Assembly: GCA_903863015.1 (NCBI GenBank)
Contig: CAIPAI010000013.1
Location: 1-64,000, forward strand
DNA length: 64,000 nucleotides
Source: an uncultured Actinomycetes bacterium
Lineage (GTDB): Bacteria > Actinomycetota > Actinomycetes > Nanopelagicales > Nanopelagicaceae
Reading direction: 5' to 3'
In this document: positions 18,091 to 28,011 of the stretch, piece after piece
Numbering within the stretch: the first letter of the stretch is position 1
Layout: every line of letters begins with the position of its first letter
Translations under genes and position numbers: made by a program
Notes under the pieces: generated by a model
What the model saw: only the letters and a program-made list of their open reading frames with translations
What the model was told of the DNA's origin: nothing
Database searches by the model: none

Positions 18091-18785
18091 GCGATCTTCT
18101 TCGCGTTGAGAACATCTTCAATAATTTTTCCATCTCGCATACGAATAATACGTTTCGCTCGAGCAGCCACATCATTCTCGTGGGTAATAACTACGACCGT
18201 ACGTCCGGCCTCGTTGATCTGATCAAAGAGATCGAGTAGATCTTCTGTCGACTTTGAATCCAGCGCGCCGGTGGGTTCGTCGGCCAGCAGGAGTGCAGGC
18301 CGGGTTACCAATGCGCGCGCCACCGCCGCGCGTTGCTGCTGCCCGCCAGAGAGTTCAGTGGGCTCATGATTCACGCGGTCAGAGAGCCCGACCAGATCAA
18401 GCGCTTTAAGTGCTCGCATGCGACGCTCTTTCAATTTGATTCCCTGATAGGCAAGCGGCAATTCCACATTAGCGAGCGCAGACGTGCGCGGTACCAAGTT
18501 AAATGATTGAAAGATAAACCCGATCTTTCTTCCGCGCACGATTGAAAGTTCATTCTCACCCAAGGATGAAACATCGATCCCATCTAGAAAGTACTCACCC
18601 GCAGTCACATTATCGAGCGCACCCATAATGTTCATTAACGTAGATTTTCCGGAACCAGAGGGCCCCATGATCGCCACATACTCCCCTTGCTCGATGCTCA
18701 AAGAAACATCGTTGAGGGCAAAGATGGCCGCATCCCCCACGCCGTAGCGCTTGATGACATTGCGGACATCAATCACCGCTGTCAT
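18087..18785 (-). CDS. MacB/LolD-type ABC transporter ATP-binding protein
   Basis: This 232-residue ATPase has Walker A GPSGSGKST at about 41, the signature LSGGQQQRAAVARAL, Walker B ALLLADEPTGALD and the switch His in VVITHEND. It belongs to the LolD/MacB/FtsE subfamily of stand-alone ATPases. It overlaps both neighbours by ATGA, so adaptor, ATPase and permease are produced together as one efflux complex. Confidence 0.94.
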   Translation of the reverse strand: MTAVIDVRNVIKRYGVGDAAIFALNDVSLSIEQGEYVAIMGPSGSGKSTLMNIMGALDNVTAGEYFLDGIDVSSLGENELSIVRGRKIGFIFQSFNLVPRTSALANVELPLAYQGIKLKERRMRALKALDLVGLSDRVNHEPTELSGGQQQRAAVARALVTRPALLLADEPTGALDSKSTEDLLDLFDQINEAGRTVVVITHENDVAARAKRIIRMRDGKIIEDVLNAKKIA

Positions 18786-20575
18786 CCGTTGCGACCTCCG
18801 CCGCCGCCGCCACCACCAGCGCCGCCCCCGCCGACACCGACAGAGACACCGCCAACCCCAATGCCCGCAGGAACGCCGCCGCGAGCGAAGCCATTACTTG
18901 AGATCGTCGATTGTGCTGCCGCGTTAAGGGCAACAACATCTCCCTCTTTCACACCAGATTGAATTTCGACAAAAGAATCGCCCTTGAGACCAACGACCAC
19001 TGGTGTGGCAGTGAAGGTTTGCTTTCCATTGACGGTTTTAGCAATTCGCACAGTTGATGAGGTGCCACGAGTGGTTACCGCTTGCGCCGTGACGCGAAGA
19101 GCATTGGGAACATTTCCAGTAGTGATGGTTGCCGTTGTAGTCATGCCAGGCTTAAGCCCAGGCACTCCGCCCGTGATATCCATGTCGACCGTGTAGGTCA
19201 CTACGTTATTGGTAGTAGTGGGCAGGATATCGACTCGAGCCACCAAGCCCGACGCCGTAACGGTTGGCATCGCCTCGAAGGAGTAACTCGTGCTTTGGCC
19301 GGCCACGATCTTCGAAGCGTCGGCCTCAGAGAAACTTGCCTGCACACGGAGGGCGCTGACATTCGTCAACACGATAAAGCCCGAAACAACTCCACCGGTT
19401 TTATTCGTTGCGGTCGGAGCGTTCTGCCCCACGGTCGCAGATATAGATGCGACATCTCCCTCTACAGGCGCCTTCACGGTAGTACCTGCAAGGTTACGAG
19501 CTGCCGTGTCATACGATGCTTGAGCTGATTTGATACCAGCGGCCGCCGCATCGATCGCTCGCTGAGCAGCATCCAAATCTGCCTGCGTAGCAGGTGCGTT
19601 GGCAATCGCTTGAGTCGTGACATAGAGATCGAATGCTGCCTTTGCCGTGACCACAGCCTTCTTATAATTTGCGAGTGAAATTGCGTCTTTCTTCAAGTTC
19701 GTTGTTTGACTTGTCTGCGCATTTTGGTAGGCAACTTGCAAGCCCGCCAGTGTTTGCGCATCTTTCTTCAAACTTGTCTTCTGACTCAAGAGCGCATTGT
19801 TATACGAGTTCTTCGCGCTCTGTAGCGAGTTGTAATTACTCAAATATGTTGAGCAATTACTAGACGTAACGGAGAGCGAGTTACAAAACTCCAAAGTGAG
19901 TCCGGAAAAGATTCGAGAGTAGTTATCGAATGTGGTCTGCGAAGCATCAAGGCTCGTCTTCGAAGCATCGACTGAATTCTGATATCCCACGGCCGCATCT
20001 GCTTGATTGGCGGTGGTGTCGTCAAGTGACTTCTTCGCCGCATCAACGCTCGCTTGGTATGTAGCGACGTTGGCGGCCAAGAGCACCGTTTGGTCATCAA
20101 GAGTTTGTTGCGCAGTATCAACGCTTGCCTTCTGCGAAGCTAGTTGAAGTTCGGCCTGCTTGATTTCATCGGCCGTCTTTACTTTCTTCAATTTATCAAG
20201 TGCAGTCTGGGCATTGAAGAGCGCATTCTTTGCACTCGTCTGACCGTTGATCGCTTGTTCCAGGGCTTGCTTCTGACTTGCTGGATCCACTTGGGCTAAG
20301 ACCTGTCCCTGGGTGACGTGTTGGCCGACCGCCACATTGACCGCGATCAAGGTCCCACTCACCGTAGGGGCCACCGCAATATCTCCGGGGCTCACCACTT
20401 TTCCGCTCGCCGATACCGAGGCCGTGATCGCTCCCGTGCTCACCGTGGTGGTCTGCGGGGCGCTCTCCACTACTGCCGAGGGGTGAAGGCTCTTCCACCC
20501 CCAGGTGCCGGCCGCTGCGACGATTGCAATGAGGAGAAGGTTGACGAGGAGTACGCGAATTTTGCCTTGAGTCAT
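18782..20575 (-). CDS. MacA/HlyD-family membrane-fusion (adaptor) protein
   Basis: This 597-residue protein has an N-terminal membrane helix (VLLVNLLLIAIVAAAGTWGW), a biotinyl-lipoyl-like hairpin (about 45-90), an unusually long helical coiled-coil region (about 100-360, Gln/Ala/Asp/Ser-rich), then beta-barrel and membrane-proximal domains. The C-terminus is a poly-Gly tail. It is the first gene of the four-gene efflux operon. In a Gram-positive cell with one membrane it would sit outside the membrane and contact the MacB-type extracellular domain. The cargo is unknown. Confidence 0.88.
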   Translation of the reverse strand: MTQGKIRVLLVNLLLIAIVAAAGTWGWKSLHPSAVVESAPQTTTVSTGAITASVSASGKVVSPGDIAVAPTVSGTLIAVNVAVGQHVTQGQVLAQVDPASQKQALEQAINGQTSAKNALFNAQTALDKLKKVKTADEIKQAELQLASQKASVDTAQQTLDDQTVLLAANVATYQASVDAAKKSLDDTTANQADAAVGYQNSVDASKTSLDASQTTFDNYSRIFSGLTLEFCNSLSVTSSNCSTYLSNYNSLQSAKNSYNNALLSQKTSLKKDAQTLAGLQVAYQNAQTSQTTNLKKDAISLANYKKAVVTAKAAFDLYVTTQAIANAPATQADLDAAQRAIDAAAAGIKSAQASYDTAARNLAGTTVKAPVEGDVASISATVGQNAPTATNKTGGVVSGFIVLTNVSALRVQASFSEADASKIVAGQSTSYSFEAMPTVTASGLVARVDILPTTTNNVVTYTVDMDITGGVPGLKPGMTTTATITTGNVPNALRVTAQAVTTRGTSSTVRIAKTVNGKQTFTATPVVVGLKGDSFVEIQSGVKEGDVVALNAAAQSTISSNGFARGGVPAGIGVGGVSVGVGGGGAGGGGGGGGRNG

Positions 20576-20674
20576 ACGGACGAGAATTCAGCGAATTTCT
20601 GTGAAATCCCTGTGATGGCTCTGCCAATCCCCGTGGGGTTCGCAGGGTTTTCGCAGAAATTGCCCGAAAAATCT

Positions 20675-21046
20675 CTACTCCGCTTGATGCACCTTGGCGT
20701 GGACCGCTGCGGTGATTGCTTTAAGCTCTCGAAGTTCCTCGGCCGCAAAAGCGCGCGCCTCCTTGGCCAACTCGAACTCAGCCAAGGACGCCGTATGCGT
20801 CTCCGTGATCTTCTGCGCGACCGCCTCTGACGAGACTGACTGGCCCACCATGATGATGGAGAGCAAGACCAGCTGGAGGAAGGTCTGCGCTACCCACGCC
20901 ACGATGATGATCAAGCTATGTGAAGAGATTGCGGCGGGCAGCGAGATGAGTGCGATTGCCGCGAAGAGGTAGGCGCACCACATCGTGCCCACGAGATCGG
21001 TGATCTTCGCTCCGAGCCATCGATTGAATCTATTCATAGCGCTCAC
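20675..21046 (-). CDS. Small two-helix membrane protein (DUF1003-like)
   Basis: This 123-residue protein has two membrane helices (about 20-38 and 45-68), the second with the pattern TFLQLVLLSIIMVGQ that recalls DUF1003 or low-affinity iron-permease-like small proteins. The C-terminal third is a charged amphipathic helix (about 80-123). I cannot assign a function. It follows the quinone oxidoreductase by 20 bp on the same strand and precedes the efflux operon. Confidence 0.65.
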   Translation of the reverse strand: MSAMNRFNRWLGAKITDLVGTMWCAYLFAAIALISLPAAISSHSLIIIVAWVAQTFLQLVLLSIIMVGQSVSSEAVAQKITETHTASLAEFELAKEARAFAAEELRELKAITAAVHAKVHQAE

Positions 21047-21066
21047 TTTCTTAACTCGCTACTGGT

Positions 21067-22020
21067 CTAGAGCTTTGGATCTAAGAAAACTTTCCCAGTG
21101 GTCTTGCGCCCACGGAGGTCTTCGTGCGCCCGCCTTGCTTCCGAAAGCGGATAACTTCCACCGACAACCGCCTTGATCTTTCCGGACTCCATCAATTCGA
21201 AGAGCTCAGCAAGTTGCGGAGCAATCATGCGATCGGGGCGAGACATGCAATGCACTAACCAAAACCCAATCACTGCGCGCGAAGTTCCCATAAGCGCGCC
21301 AGGATTTATGGGTTCGGGCATAGTGCGCGAAGCCATTCCGAAAGTAACCAAACGTCCAAATGGCGCAAGCGCCTGCAAACTTTGATCGAAAACTTTTCCG
21401 CCTGCCATTTCGAGAACGATATTTACTTTCTTTCCACCGTTCGCGGCCACGATGGCAGCGGTGAGATCCTCAACTTCAGGATCAACCACAGCGTCTGCGC
21501 CGAGTGAAGTCACCAGCGCTCGCTTGTCAGCAGACGATGCACTGCCAATTACTTTTGCTCCCCAGAGTTTGGCAAGTTGCACAGCAATAGTCCCCACTCC
21601 ACCTGCGGCGGCGTGCACCACAACGCTCTCACCGCTTTGCATATGAGAGCTAGTGCGAAGTAAGTGATATGCAGTTGTTCCTTGCAAAATAGCGGCAAGC
21701 GCAGCACCGTCGCTCACACCATCAGGAATGGGAAAAGTGAGGGCCTTGGGTGCGGCTACTACTTCGGCATATCCACCACCAGGCACTAGCGCCACTACAC
21801 GCTGGCCAGTTGAGTCACGTCCCACCACTTCGGCGCCAGGAATCAACGGAAGGGTTTGCGGTGAGAGATAGGAATTCTCTGCCTGGTGAGAATCTGCGTA
21901 GTTAATTCCGCACGCACTCACTTCGATGAGAACTTCACCCTCACCAGTAGTCGGAGTCGGCAGATCAACCAAGGTGAGCACTTCGGGCCCACCGAACTCG
22001 GTGATTTGAATCGCTCTCAT
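21067..22020 (-). CDS. NADPH:quinone oxidoreductase-type medium-chain dehydrogenase
   Basis: This 317-residue MDR-superfamily protein has the QOR signature ACGINYADSHQ, the nucleotide-binding VVHAAAGGVGTIAVQLAKLWGA motif and no structural zinc Cys cluster, so it is a zinc-independent quinone oxidoreductase-type enzyme. It should use NADPH to reduce quinones or enones. The start overlaps the stop of the membrane protein upstream by ATGA. The physiological substrate is not evident. Confidence 0.9.
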   Translation of the reverse strand: MRAIQITEFGGPEVLTLVDLPTPTTGEGEVLIEVSACGINYADSHQAENSYLSPQTLPLIPGAEVVGRDSTGQRVVALVPGGGYAEVVAAPKALTFPIPDGVSDGAALAAILQGTTAYHLLRTSSHMQSGESVVVHAAAGGVGTIAVQLAKLWGAKVIGSASSADKRALVTSLGADAVVDPEVEDLTAAIVAANGGKKVNIVLEMAGGKVFDQSLQALAPFGRLVTFGMASRTMPEPINPGALMGTSRAVIGFWLVHCMSRPDRMIAPQLAELFELMESGKIKAVVGGSYPLSEARRAHEDLRGRKTTGKVFLDPKL

Positions 22021-22847
22021 GCCGACACTTTACGGCTTTTTATAATGTGAAGTGTCATCAACGCAGCTCCCGCAACGAGCGAAAGGATTGAAAGAGTAAG
22101 CGGACCGGAGAAGATCTTAGAGACCACTACTCCAGCGATAGAGTTCGCGAGCCCTTCACCGACCTGAGAATTCGCAACACTCGGAACGAGAAGAGAGATG
22201 AGCAAGAAAATAGCCCCCTCTGCGAGCGCGAAGATCGCGAAGCTCAAACTCCGGCGTCTAGTGAATACGAAGTAGAGGAATCCGAAGCCAATCGCGAGGA
22301 GCACACTCACCGCCGCAAGCGTTGTCGCCAAAGTCTTGGTGGCACTCAAATTGGGAAGTGGTGAATCCTCTCCGAGCACGATTGGCTTCATATCGGCAAG
22401 ATCGGAATCCGACACCTTCGCATTGCCTAACTCTGTATTGAGCGCATTAAGCGCGTCGGTCAGGATCGGTCGCACATCGACGCTGACGGTTCCTCGATCG
22501 GAGGCAAGCGCGTCCGCTACCGAGTTTGCAATATCTGAAATCTGCTTTGAAGTTGCTGGATCGGCGAGAACTTTGTCGAGTGCGAGCTCTAAATCTGCTC
22601 GTTTCTCGGAAATCACCGCAGCAGTTTCAGGATCCGCCCCTTCGGCAAACTTATTGAGTAACTCCACCGCAAGTCCGCGTTGCACCTCTGGGTCGGCTAC
22701 CGCCGAACGGGAAATATCTCCGGCCGCTCCCCCACGCAGGAGAGTCCACCAAAGACCCACCGAAAGTATCGAGAGCGAGAAGGTGATGGCGAGCAAGATG
22801 GCAGAGATGATCTGCAGGGCAGGGTTCTTCTTCGAGGCTAACGACAT
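22017..22847 (-). CDS. Membrane protein with four predicted helices, function unknown
   Basis: This 276-residue protein has an N-terminal membrane helix (about 12-36), an external helical domain of about 125 residues rich in Asp, Ala and Glu, and three further helices near the C-terminus (about 170-190, 200-220 and 240-265). The external domain has no motif I know. It sits 3 bp after the GroES-like gene and overlaps the quinone oxidoreductase gene, so all three form an operon. Confidence 0.7.
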   Translation of the reverse strand: MSLASKKNPALQIISAILLAITFSLSILSVGLWWTLLRGGAAGDISRSAVADPEVQRGLAVELLNKFAEGADPETAAVISEKRADLELALDKVLADPATSKQISDIANSVADALASDRGTVSVDVRPILTDALNALNTELGNAKVSDSDLADMKPIVLGEDSPLPNLSATKTLATTLAAVSVLLAIGFGFLYFVFTRRRSLSFAIFALAEGAIFLLISLLVPSVANSQVGEGLANSIAGVVVSKIFSGPLTLSILSLVAGAALMTLHIIKSRKVSA

Positions 22848-22850
22848 GGG

Positions 22851-23213
22851 TTAAAGGTAGAGGCCCGTCCCGGCACTGTCACTTAACCGCGGGGAGGCCA
22901 TGGCATGAATATCGCGCTCCCGGAGCAAGAAGTAGCTCTGACCGCGCACCTCAACCTCACCCTGGCCATTGGGGTCTTCTGGGTCATAGAGCACACGATC
23001 GCCCACCTCGAGGGAGCGCACGTTGGGGCCGGTGGCCACTACTACCGCCCAAGCGAGCCGCTTTCCCACTGAGGCCGTGGCTGGAATGACGATGCCACTT
23101 AAGGATCTCCGCTCGCCTTGCGCGCCATCGGTGGAGACCATCACTCGGTCGTGGAGCATTTTGATAGGCAGCGGGCTCTCTGGAGTAACTGGTTTTTCCG
23201 GCGAATCGCTCAT
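22851..23213 (-). CDS. GroES-family (Cpn10) co-chaperonin-like protein
   Basis: This 120-residue protein has the Cpn10 beta-barrel: KMLHDRVMVSTDG, then SGIVIPA (the GroES I/V-x-I/L-P mobile-loop neighbourhood), GPNVRSLEVGDRVLYDPED and a C-terminal YFLLRERDIHA. It carries an extra acidic N-terminal stretch and a C-terminal extension, and there is no groL nearby, so it is a divergent paralogue rather than the groESL operon copy. Whether it serves GroEL is uncertain. Confidence 0.82.
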   Translation of the reverse strand: MSDSPEKPVTPESPLPIKMLHDRVMVSTDGAQGERRSLSGIVIPATASVGKRLAWAVVVATGPNVRSLEVGDRVLYDPEDPNGQGEVEVRGQSYFLLRERDIHAMASPRLSDSAGTGLYL

Positions 23214-23286
23214 GTGATCAGAGGCTACCCCACGCGCTAGAGTGTGCAGGTTCTTGCGCTCCTTCGGGAGATTTTTAAGAACTCTT

Positions 23287-23370
23287 GCGGGAGTGGTGAA
23301 ATGGCAGACACGCAGGTCTTAGGAACCTGTGTCTTCGGACGTGCGGGTTCAAGTCCCGCCTCCCGCACCA
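23287..23370 (+). tRNA. tRNA-Leu(TAG)
   Basis: A full cloverleaf can be folded: acceptor GCGGGAG/CTCCCGC, anticodon stem CAGGT/ACCTG with loop CTTAGGA and anticodon TAG (23320-23322), a class II variable arm, T-arm GCGGG-TTCAAGT-CCCGC, and encoded CCA at the end. Confidence 0.97.
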
Positions 23371-23390
23371 ACAATATTTATGAATTCTTC

Positions 23391-24008
23391 CTACGCGTTT
23401 AACATTTCCAAAAGTTTCGGAGCCAGAGCGCGAAAAGCTTTTCCTCGATGACTAATCGCATCCTTTTCGCTAGGCGATAATTCCGCTGTCGTCAGTTCGT
23501 AGCCTTCGGCAACAAAGATGGGGTCGTAGCCGAATCCACCACTTCCACGGGGCTGATCAATGATGTATCCGGGCATCACGCCCTCTTCGACTAACTCGCG
23601 CCCATCTGGAAATACCAGCGCGACGGCGCAACGAAAGGAGCCAGTGCGACGTTCCACTGGAATGTGATCGAGCTGAGCGAGAAGTAATTCGAGATTTGCC
23701 TTGTCATTTCCATGAGTACCGGCCCAGCGCGCCGAGTAAATTCCGGGCATTCCGTTGAGTGCATCAACGCAGATGCCGCTGTCATCAGCGATCGCAGCCA
23801 CACCAGTGATGCGACAACTCTCACGTGCTTTGAGAAGTGCATTTTCGATAAAGGTTGCACCGGTCTCTTCAATATCACCAAGATCTGGGAAATCATCTGC
23901 CGAGAGCAACTCCAAAGAGTTCTCGCCGTGAAGCTCCGTGATGATGCGCAGAAACTCCTTGAGCTTTCCTTGATTCTTAGTAGCCAGCAATACTCGACGA
24001 TCCGTCAT
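23391..24008 (-). CDS. rdgB: XTP/dITP pyrophosphatase (RdgB/HAM1)
   Basis: This 205-residue enzyme hydrolyses non-canonical purine nucleoside triphosphates such as dITP and XTP to monophosphates, keeping them out of DNA. The Lys-binding motif LLATKNQGKLKEF lies at the N-terminus, DDSGICVDALNG holds the catalytic acidic residues and GSGGFGYDPIF is the base-recognition loop. I chose the ATG at 24008 because family members start with this motif; an in-frame start 54 nt upstream would overlap rph. It follows rph closely, as in most actinobacteria. Confidence 0.95.
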   Translation of the reverse strand: MTDRRVLLATKNQGKLKEFLRIITELHGENSLELLSADDFPDLGDIEETGATFIENALLKARESCRITGVAAIADDSGICVDALNGMPGIYSARWAGTHGNDKANLELLLAQLDHIPVERRTGSFRCAVALVFPDGRELVEEGVMPGYIIDQPRGSGGFGYDPIFVAEGYELTTAELSPSEKDAISHRGKAFRALAPKLLEMLNA

Positions 24009-24012
24009 CGGA

Positions 24013-24732
24013 TTAAGCGAGCGCAGCAGCTTGAAGACGAGTGAGGTCTGCACATCCAGCAACTGCTAGATCGAGCAAACCATTGAGCAGGTCGCGATTA
24101 AATGGTGCGCCTTCGGCCGTTCCTTGTACCTCGACAAAGGTGCCATCGCCAGTGCAGACCACGTTCATATCAGTTTCAGCGCGGACATCTTCTTCGTAGC
24201 AGAGATCCAAACGAGGAACACCATCAATGATGCCCACGCTAATAGCCGCAACACTGGAATGCAGTGGTGACTTCTTGATGTGACCTTCCTTGATGGCCCA
24301 TTCGATGGCATCTGCAAGCGCCACATATGCGCCCGTGATGGCGGCCGTACGCGTTCCACCGTCTGCCTGCAAGACATCGCAATCAAGCACGATCGTGTTT
24401 TCGCCGAGCACACTCATATCGATGATGGAGCGAAGTGAACGACCAATGAGGCGTGAAATTTCTTGGGTGCGGCCCCCCAGTTTGCCTTTCACACTTTCGC
24501 GGTCCGAACGCGTATGTGTGGCACGTGGCAACATGGAGTACTCGGAAGTAACCCACCCTTGACCCGTACCTTTGAGCCAACGAGGAACACCTGCGGTAAA
24601 CGAGGCAGTGCAGAGCACTCGGGTTTCACCGAATTCCACCAGGACGCTGCCTTCGGGATGGTTTGACCAATTACGGGTGAACTTCACTTCGCGGAGTTGA
24701 TTATTTGCGCGTCCATCGAGTCTCGTTGTCAT
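24013..24732 (-). CDS. rph: Ribonuclease PH
   Basis: This 239-residue phosphorolytic 3'-5' exoribonuclease trims tRNA 3' ends. It starts with the family sequence [20 protein letters not shown] and contains [26 protein letters not shown] and the phosphate-site region [18 protein letters not shown]. It sits between murI and rdgB in the standard actinobacterial order. Confidence 0.97.
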   Translation of the reverse strand: MTTRLDGRANNQLREVKFTRNWSNHPEGSVLVEFGETRVLCTASFTAGVPRWLKGTGQGWVTSEYSMLPRATHTRSDRESVKGKLGGRTQEISRLIGRSLRSIIDMSVLGENTIVLDCDVLQADGGTRTAAITGAYVALADAIEWAIKEGHIKKSPLHSSVAAISVGIIDGVPRLDLCYEEDVRAETDMNVVCTGDGTFVEVQGTAEGAPFNRDLLNGLLDLAVAGCADLTRLQAAALA

Positions 24733-24777
24733 GTGGCAACCCTATCTAGAGGTAGTGGGAAGAGAGAATTCAGGCGG

Positions 24778-25572
24778 CTAGCCGAGATTGAGGTGTGTCA
24801 CGCTGCCCACTTCGGGGCCAAGAAACCTCCGCGCGAGGTGTGCAAAGGGTGCAGGTTCGCCCGTAGCTCTAAATTGATGAGTGGGCTCGCCCGTCTCGTT
24901 GAGCATGTCGTGATCGAGCAAGGTGCGATAAACATCTTTGGCAGTCTCTTCCGCGCTCGATACGAGTGTCACTCCGTTGCCCGCAACGTAAGAGAGCACG
25001 CCCGTGAGCAAGGGATAGTGCGTGCATCCCAGTACCAACGTATCTATCTCTTCAGCGATCAATGGCGCGAGATATTCACGGGCGATTTTGAGAATTTCGG
25101 CGCCTGACGTTTCGCCGCGTTCTACGTATTCCACGAAAAGCGGGCATGAGGTGGAGATGATCTCTAACTGTGGCGCGGCAGCGAATGCATCGTTATACGC
25201 ACGAGAATCAATCGTGGCTCGGGTGCCAATAACTCCGATACGACCATTGCGCGTTGCAGATACTGCGCGACGAACAGCGGGCTGAATTACTTCGATCACT
25301 GGAACGTCGTACCGTTCGCGCGCATCCCGTAGAACTGCAGCGCTTGCACTGTTACACGCAATCACCAGAGCTTTCACACCTTCAGCGACCAAACGATCCA
25401 TGATCTCTAACGAAAATTCGCGTACCTCAGCAAGCGGACGCGGGCCATACGGGCCGCGAGCGGTATCCCCCACGTAGATGATCGATTCATGGGGCAATTG
25501 ATCGAGGATTGCCCGGGCTACGGTGAGCCCACCTACGCCAGAGTCGAAGATGCCGATCGGCGCGGATTTCAT
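24778..25572 (-). CDS. murI: Glutamate racemase
   Basis: This 264-residue cofactor-independent racemase makes D-glutamate for peptidoglycan. The N-terminal [15 protein letters not shown], the first catalytic Cys in VIACNSASA and the second in LGCTHYPLL are all present, with GDTARGPYG between. It lies 9 bp downstream of the cysteine synthase on the same strand, in the conserved clpS-to-rdgB block. Confidence 0.97.
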   Translation of the reverse strand: MKSAPIGIFDSGVGGLTVARAILDQLPHESIIYVGDTARGPYGPRPLAEVREFSLEIMDRLVAEGVKALVIACNSASAAVLRDARERYDVPVIEVIQPAVRRAVSATRNGRIGVIGTRATIDSRAYNDAFAAAPQLEIISTSCPLFVEYVERGETSGAEILKIAREYLAPLIAEEIDTLVLGCTHYPLLTGVLSYVAGNGVTLVSSAEETAKDVYRTLLDHDMLNETGEPTHQFRATGEPAPFAHLARRFLGPEVGSVTHLNLG

Positions 25573-25581
25573 ATGCCTAGC

Positions 25582-26827
<1,246 letters not shown>

Positions 26828-26848
26828 AGCCTAAAGGGTGCGCCCGAA

Positions 26849-27259
26849 TTAGCGAATTTGAACGGGCTCCTCGGTCACGATGCCATCGACAATGCGAAAA
26901 GATCGAAACTCGTTCGCTCCTGCAAGTTCTTCGCGGGTAGAGACCAGCACGTAATGAGCACCAGGTTCTGATGCATAAGCGATGTCTGTGCGCGAAGGGT
27001 GCGCCTCGGTTGATGTATGCGAGTGATAGATGACGACCGGCTCTTCGTCTCGATCATCCAGATCGCGATAGAGCTTAAGCAATTCAAGGGAATCGAATTC
27101 ATAAAAAGTAGGAGACATCGCCGCATTTCTCATGGGGATGTATCTCGTAGGCGTATCGCTATCTACCGGACCGGCGATTACTCCACACGCTTCGTCAGGG
27201 TGATCAGCACGAGCATGCGCCCAAATAGCGTCGACTAATTCTTGCGAAATCGAAAGCAC
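26849..27259 (-). CDS. mec: Mec+-type JAMM metalloprotease
   Basis: This 136-residue protein has the JAB1/MPN+ zinc motif YHSHTSTEAHPSRTD (HxH-x7-SxxD) and an upstream Glu. In Mycobacterium, Mec+ releases cysteine from the CysO-cysteine adduct. Here it might also trim the extra Ser from CysO. The gene sits directly before cysO and 1 bp after the DUF2017 gene. Confidence 0.93.
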   Translation of the reverse strand: MLSISQELVDAIWAHARADHPDEACGVIAGPVDSDTPTRYIPMRNAAMSPTFYEFDSLELLKLYRDLDDRDEEPVVIYHSHTSTEAHPSRTDIAYASEPGAHYVLVSTREELAGANEFRSFRIVDGIVTEEPVQIR

Positions 27260-27260
27260 G

Positions 27261-27722
27261 TTAGAACTCTACCTCGAGAAGAGAACCTTGTAGCCACCCT
27301 AACCAGCCGTAAAGCGAGTAGAGAAAGGAGCGCGGATCATCATCCGGGATCTCCCCGCCATATTCATCTCCGGTGACTTCAAGGCGCGTACCTAATGTGA
27401 GTCGAAGATCGTTTAAGCCGCGCAACCAGGAATCGATTTCACTGTCAGAAATTTGAATGGCGTTGCCTCTTTCCAGGGCAGCGCGGATCAATGCACTATC
27501 GCGCTCTTTGGTTTCGCGAAGCGCCGGTTCGGAATACTTGCGAAATTCCGCGCTCTCTTCGCTCTCCTTATATGCAGATGGAAAGAGTCGGGCTACTGCT
27601 GGATCCGTATTGTCTTCACTCATTACAAACTCGCGAAAATCATCAATCAACTGCGTAAGAATGTCGCGTTCGCCTTCTAGCAACTCCAGTTTGATACCAG
27701 CCGAATCTTTCTTAATTTTCAT
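27261..27722 (-). CDS. DUF2017-family protein
   Basis: This 153-residue acidic, helical protein belongs to the actinobacterial DUF2017 family, almost always found next to ClpS. The start at 27722 overlaps the clpS stop by an ATGA; the longer frame to 27746 is inside clpS. The role is unknown; constant linkage to ClpS suggests a part in N-end-rule proteolysis or its control, which is inference. Confidence 0.85.
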   Translation of the reverse strand: MKIKKDSAGIKLELLEGERDILTQLIDDFREFVMSEDNTDPAVARLFPSAYKESEESAEFRKYSEPALRETKERDSALIRAALERGNAIQISDSEIDSWLRGLNDLRLTLGTRLEVTGDEYGGEIPDDDPRSFLYSLYGWLGWLQGSLLEVEF

Positions 27723-28009
27723 GATGATTGCTCCAACGTAGCCCACAATCCGAACTCGTGAAGGCGAGTGACGGAGTGCTCCATCGCTTCTCGCGCGCCG
27801 GTGGCTACCAGCGATTTTCCATCATTGTGAACTTCCATCATTAACCGCTCGGATTTCTCTTTCGAATATCCAAAGACCGTCATAAACACTCGTGTTACAT
27901 ACGTCATGAGGTTAATGGGGTCATTCCACACGATGATGTTCCACGGTTTAGCAAGTCCGACCTGAAGATCAAGCTCTGGTTCGGCAACAATGGTGGATAG
28001 GTTGCTCAT
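27719..28009 (-). CDS. clpS: ATP-dependent Clp protease adaptor ClpS
   Basis: This 96-residue adaptor delivers N-degron substrates to ClpC/ClpA. Conserved features include WNDPINLMTYVTRVFMTVFGY, the Met- and His-containing MEVHNDGKSLVATG and the C-terminal LHEFGLWATLE. It starts the conserved leftward block clpS-DUF2017-mec-cysO-cysM-murI-rph-rdgB. Confidence 0.96.
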   Translation of the reverse strand: MSNLSTIVAEPELDLQVGLAKPWNIIVWNDPINLMTYVTRVFMTVFGYSKEKSERLMMEVHNDGKSLVATGAREAMEHSVTRLHEFGLWATLEQSS

Positions 28010-28011
28010 GA

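Noticed and set aside
23259-23270. CTCC-TTCG-GGAG hairpin followed by ATTTTT as an intrinsic terminator
   Set aside because: No plus-strand gene lies upstream for it to terminate; it sits in the tRNA-Leu promoter region and the stem is only 4 bp.
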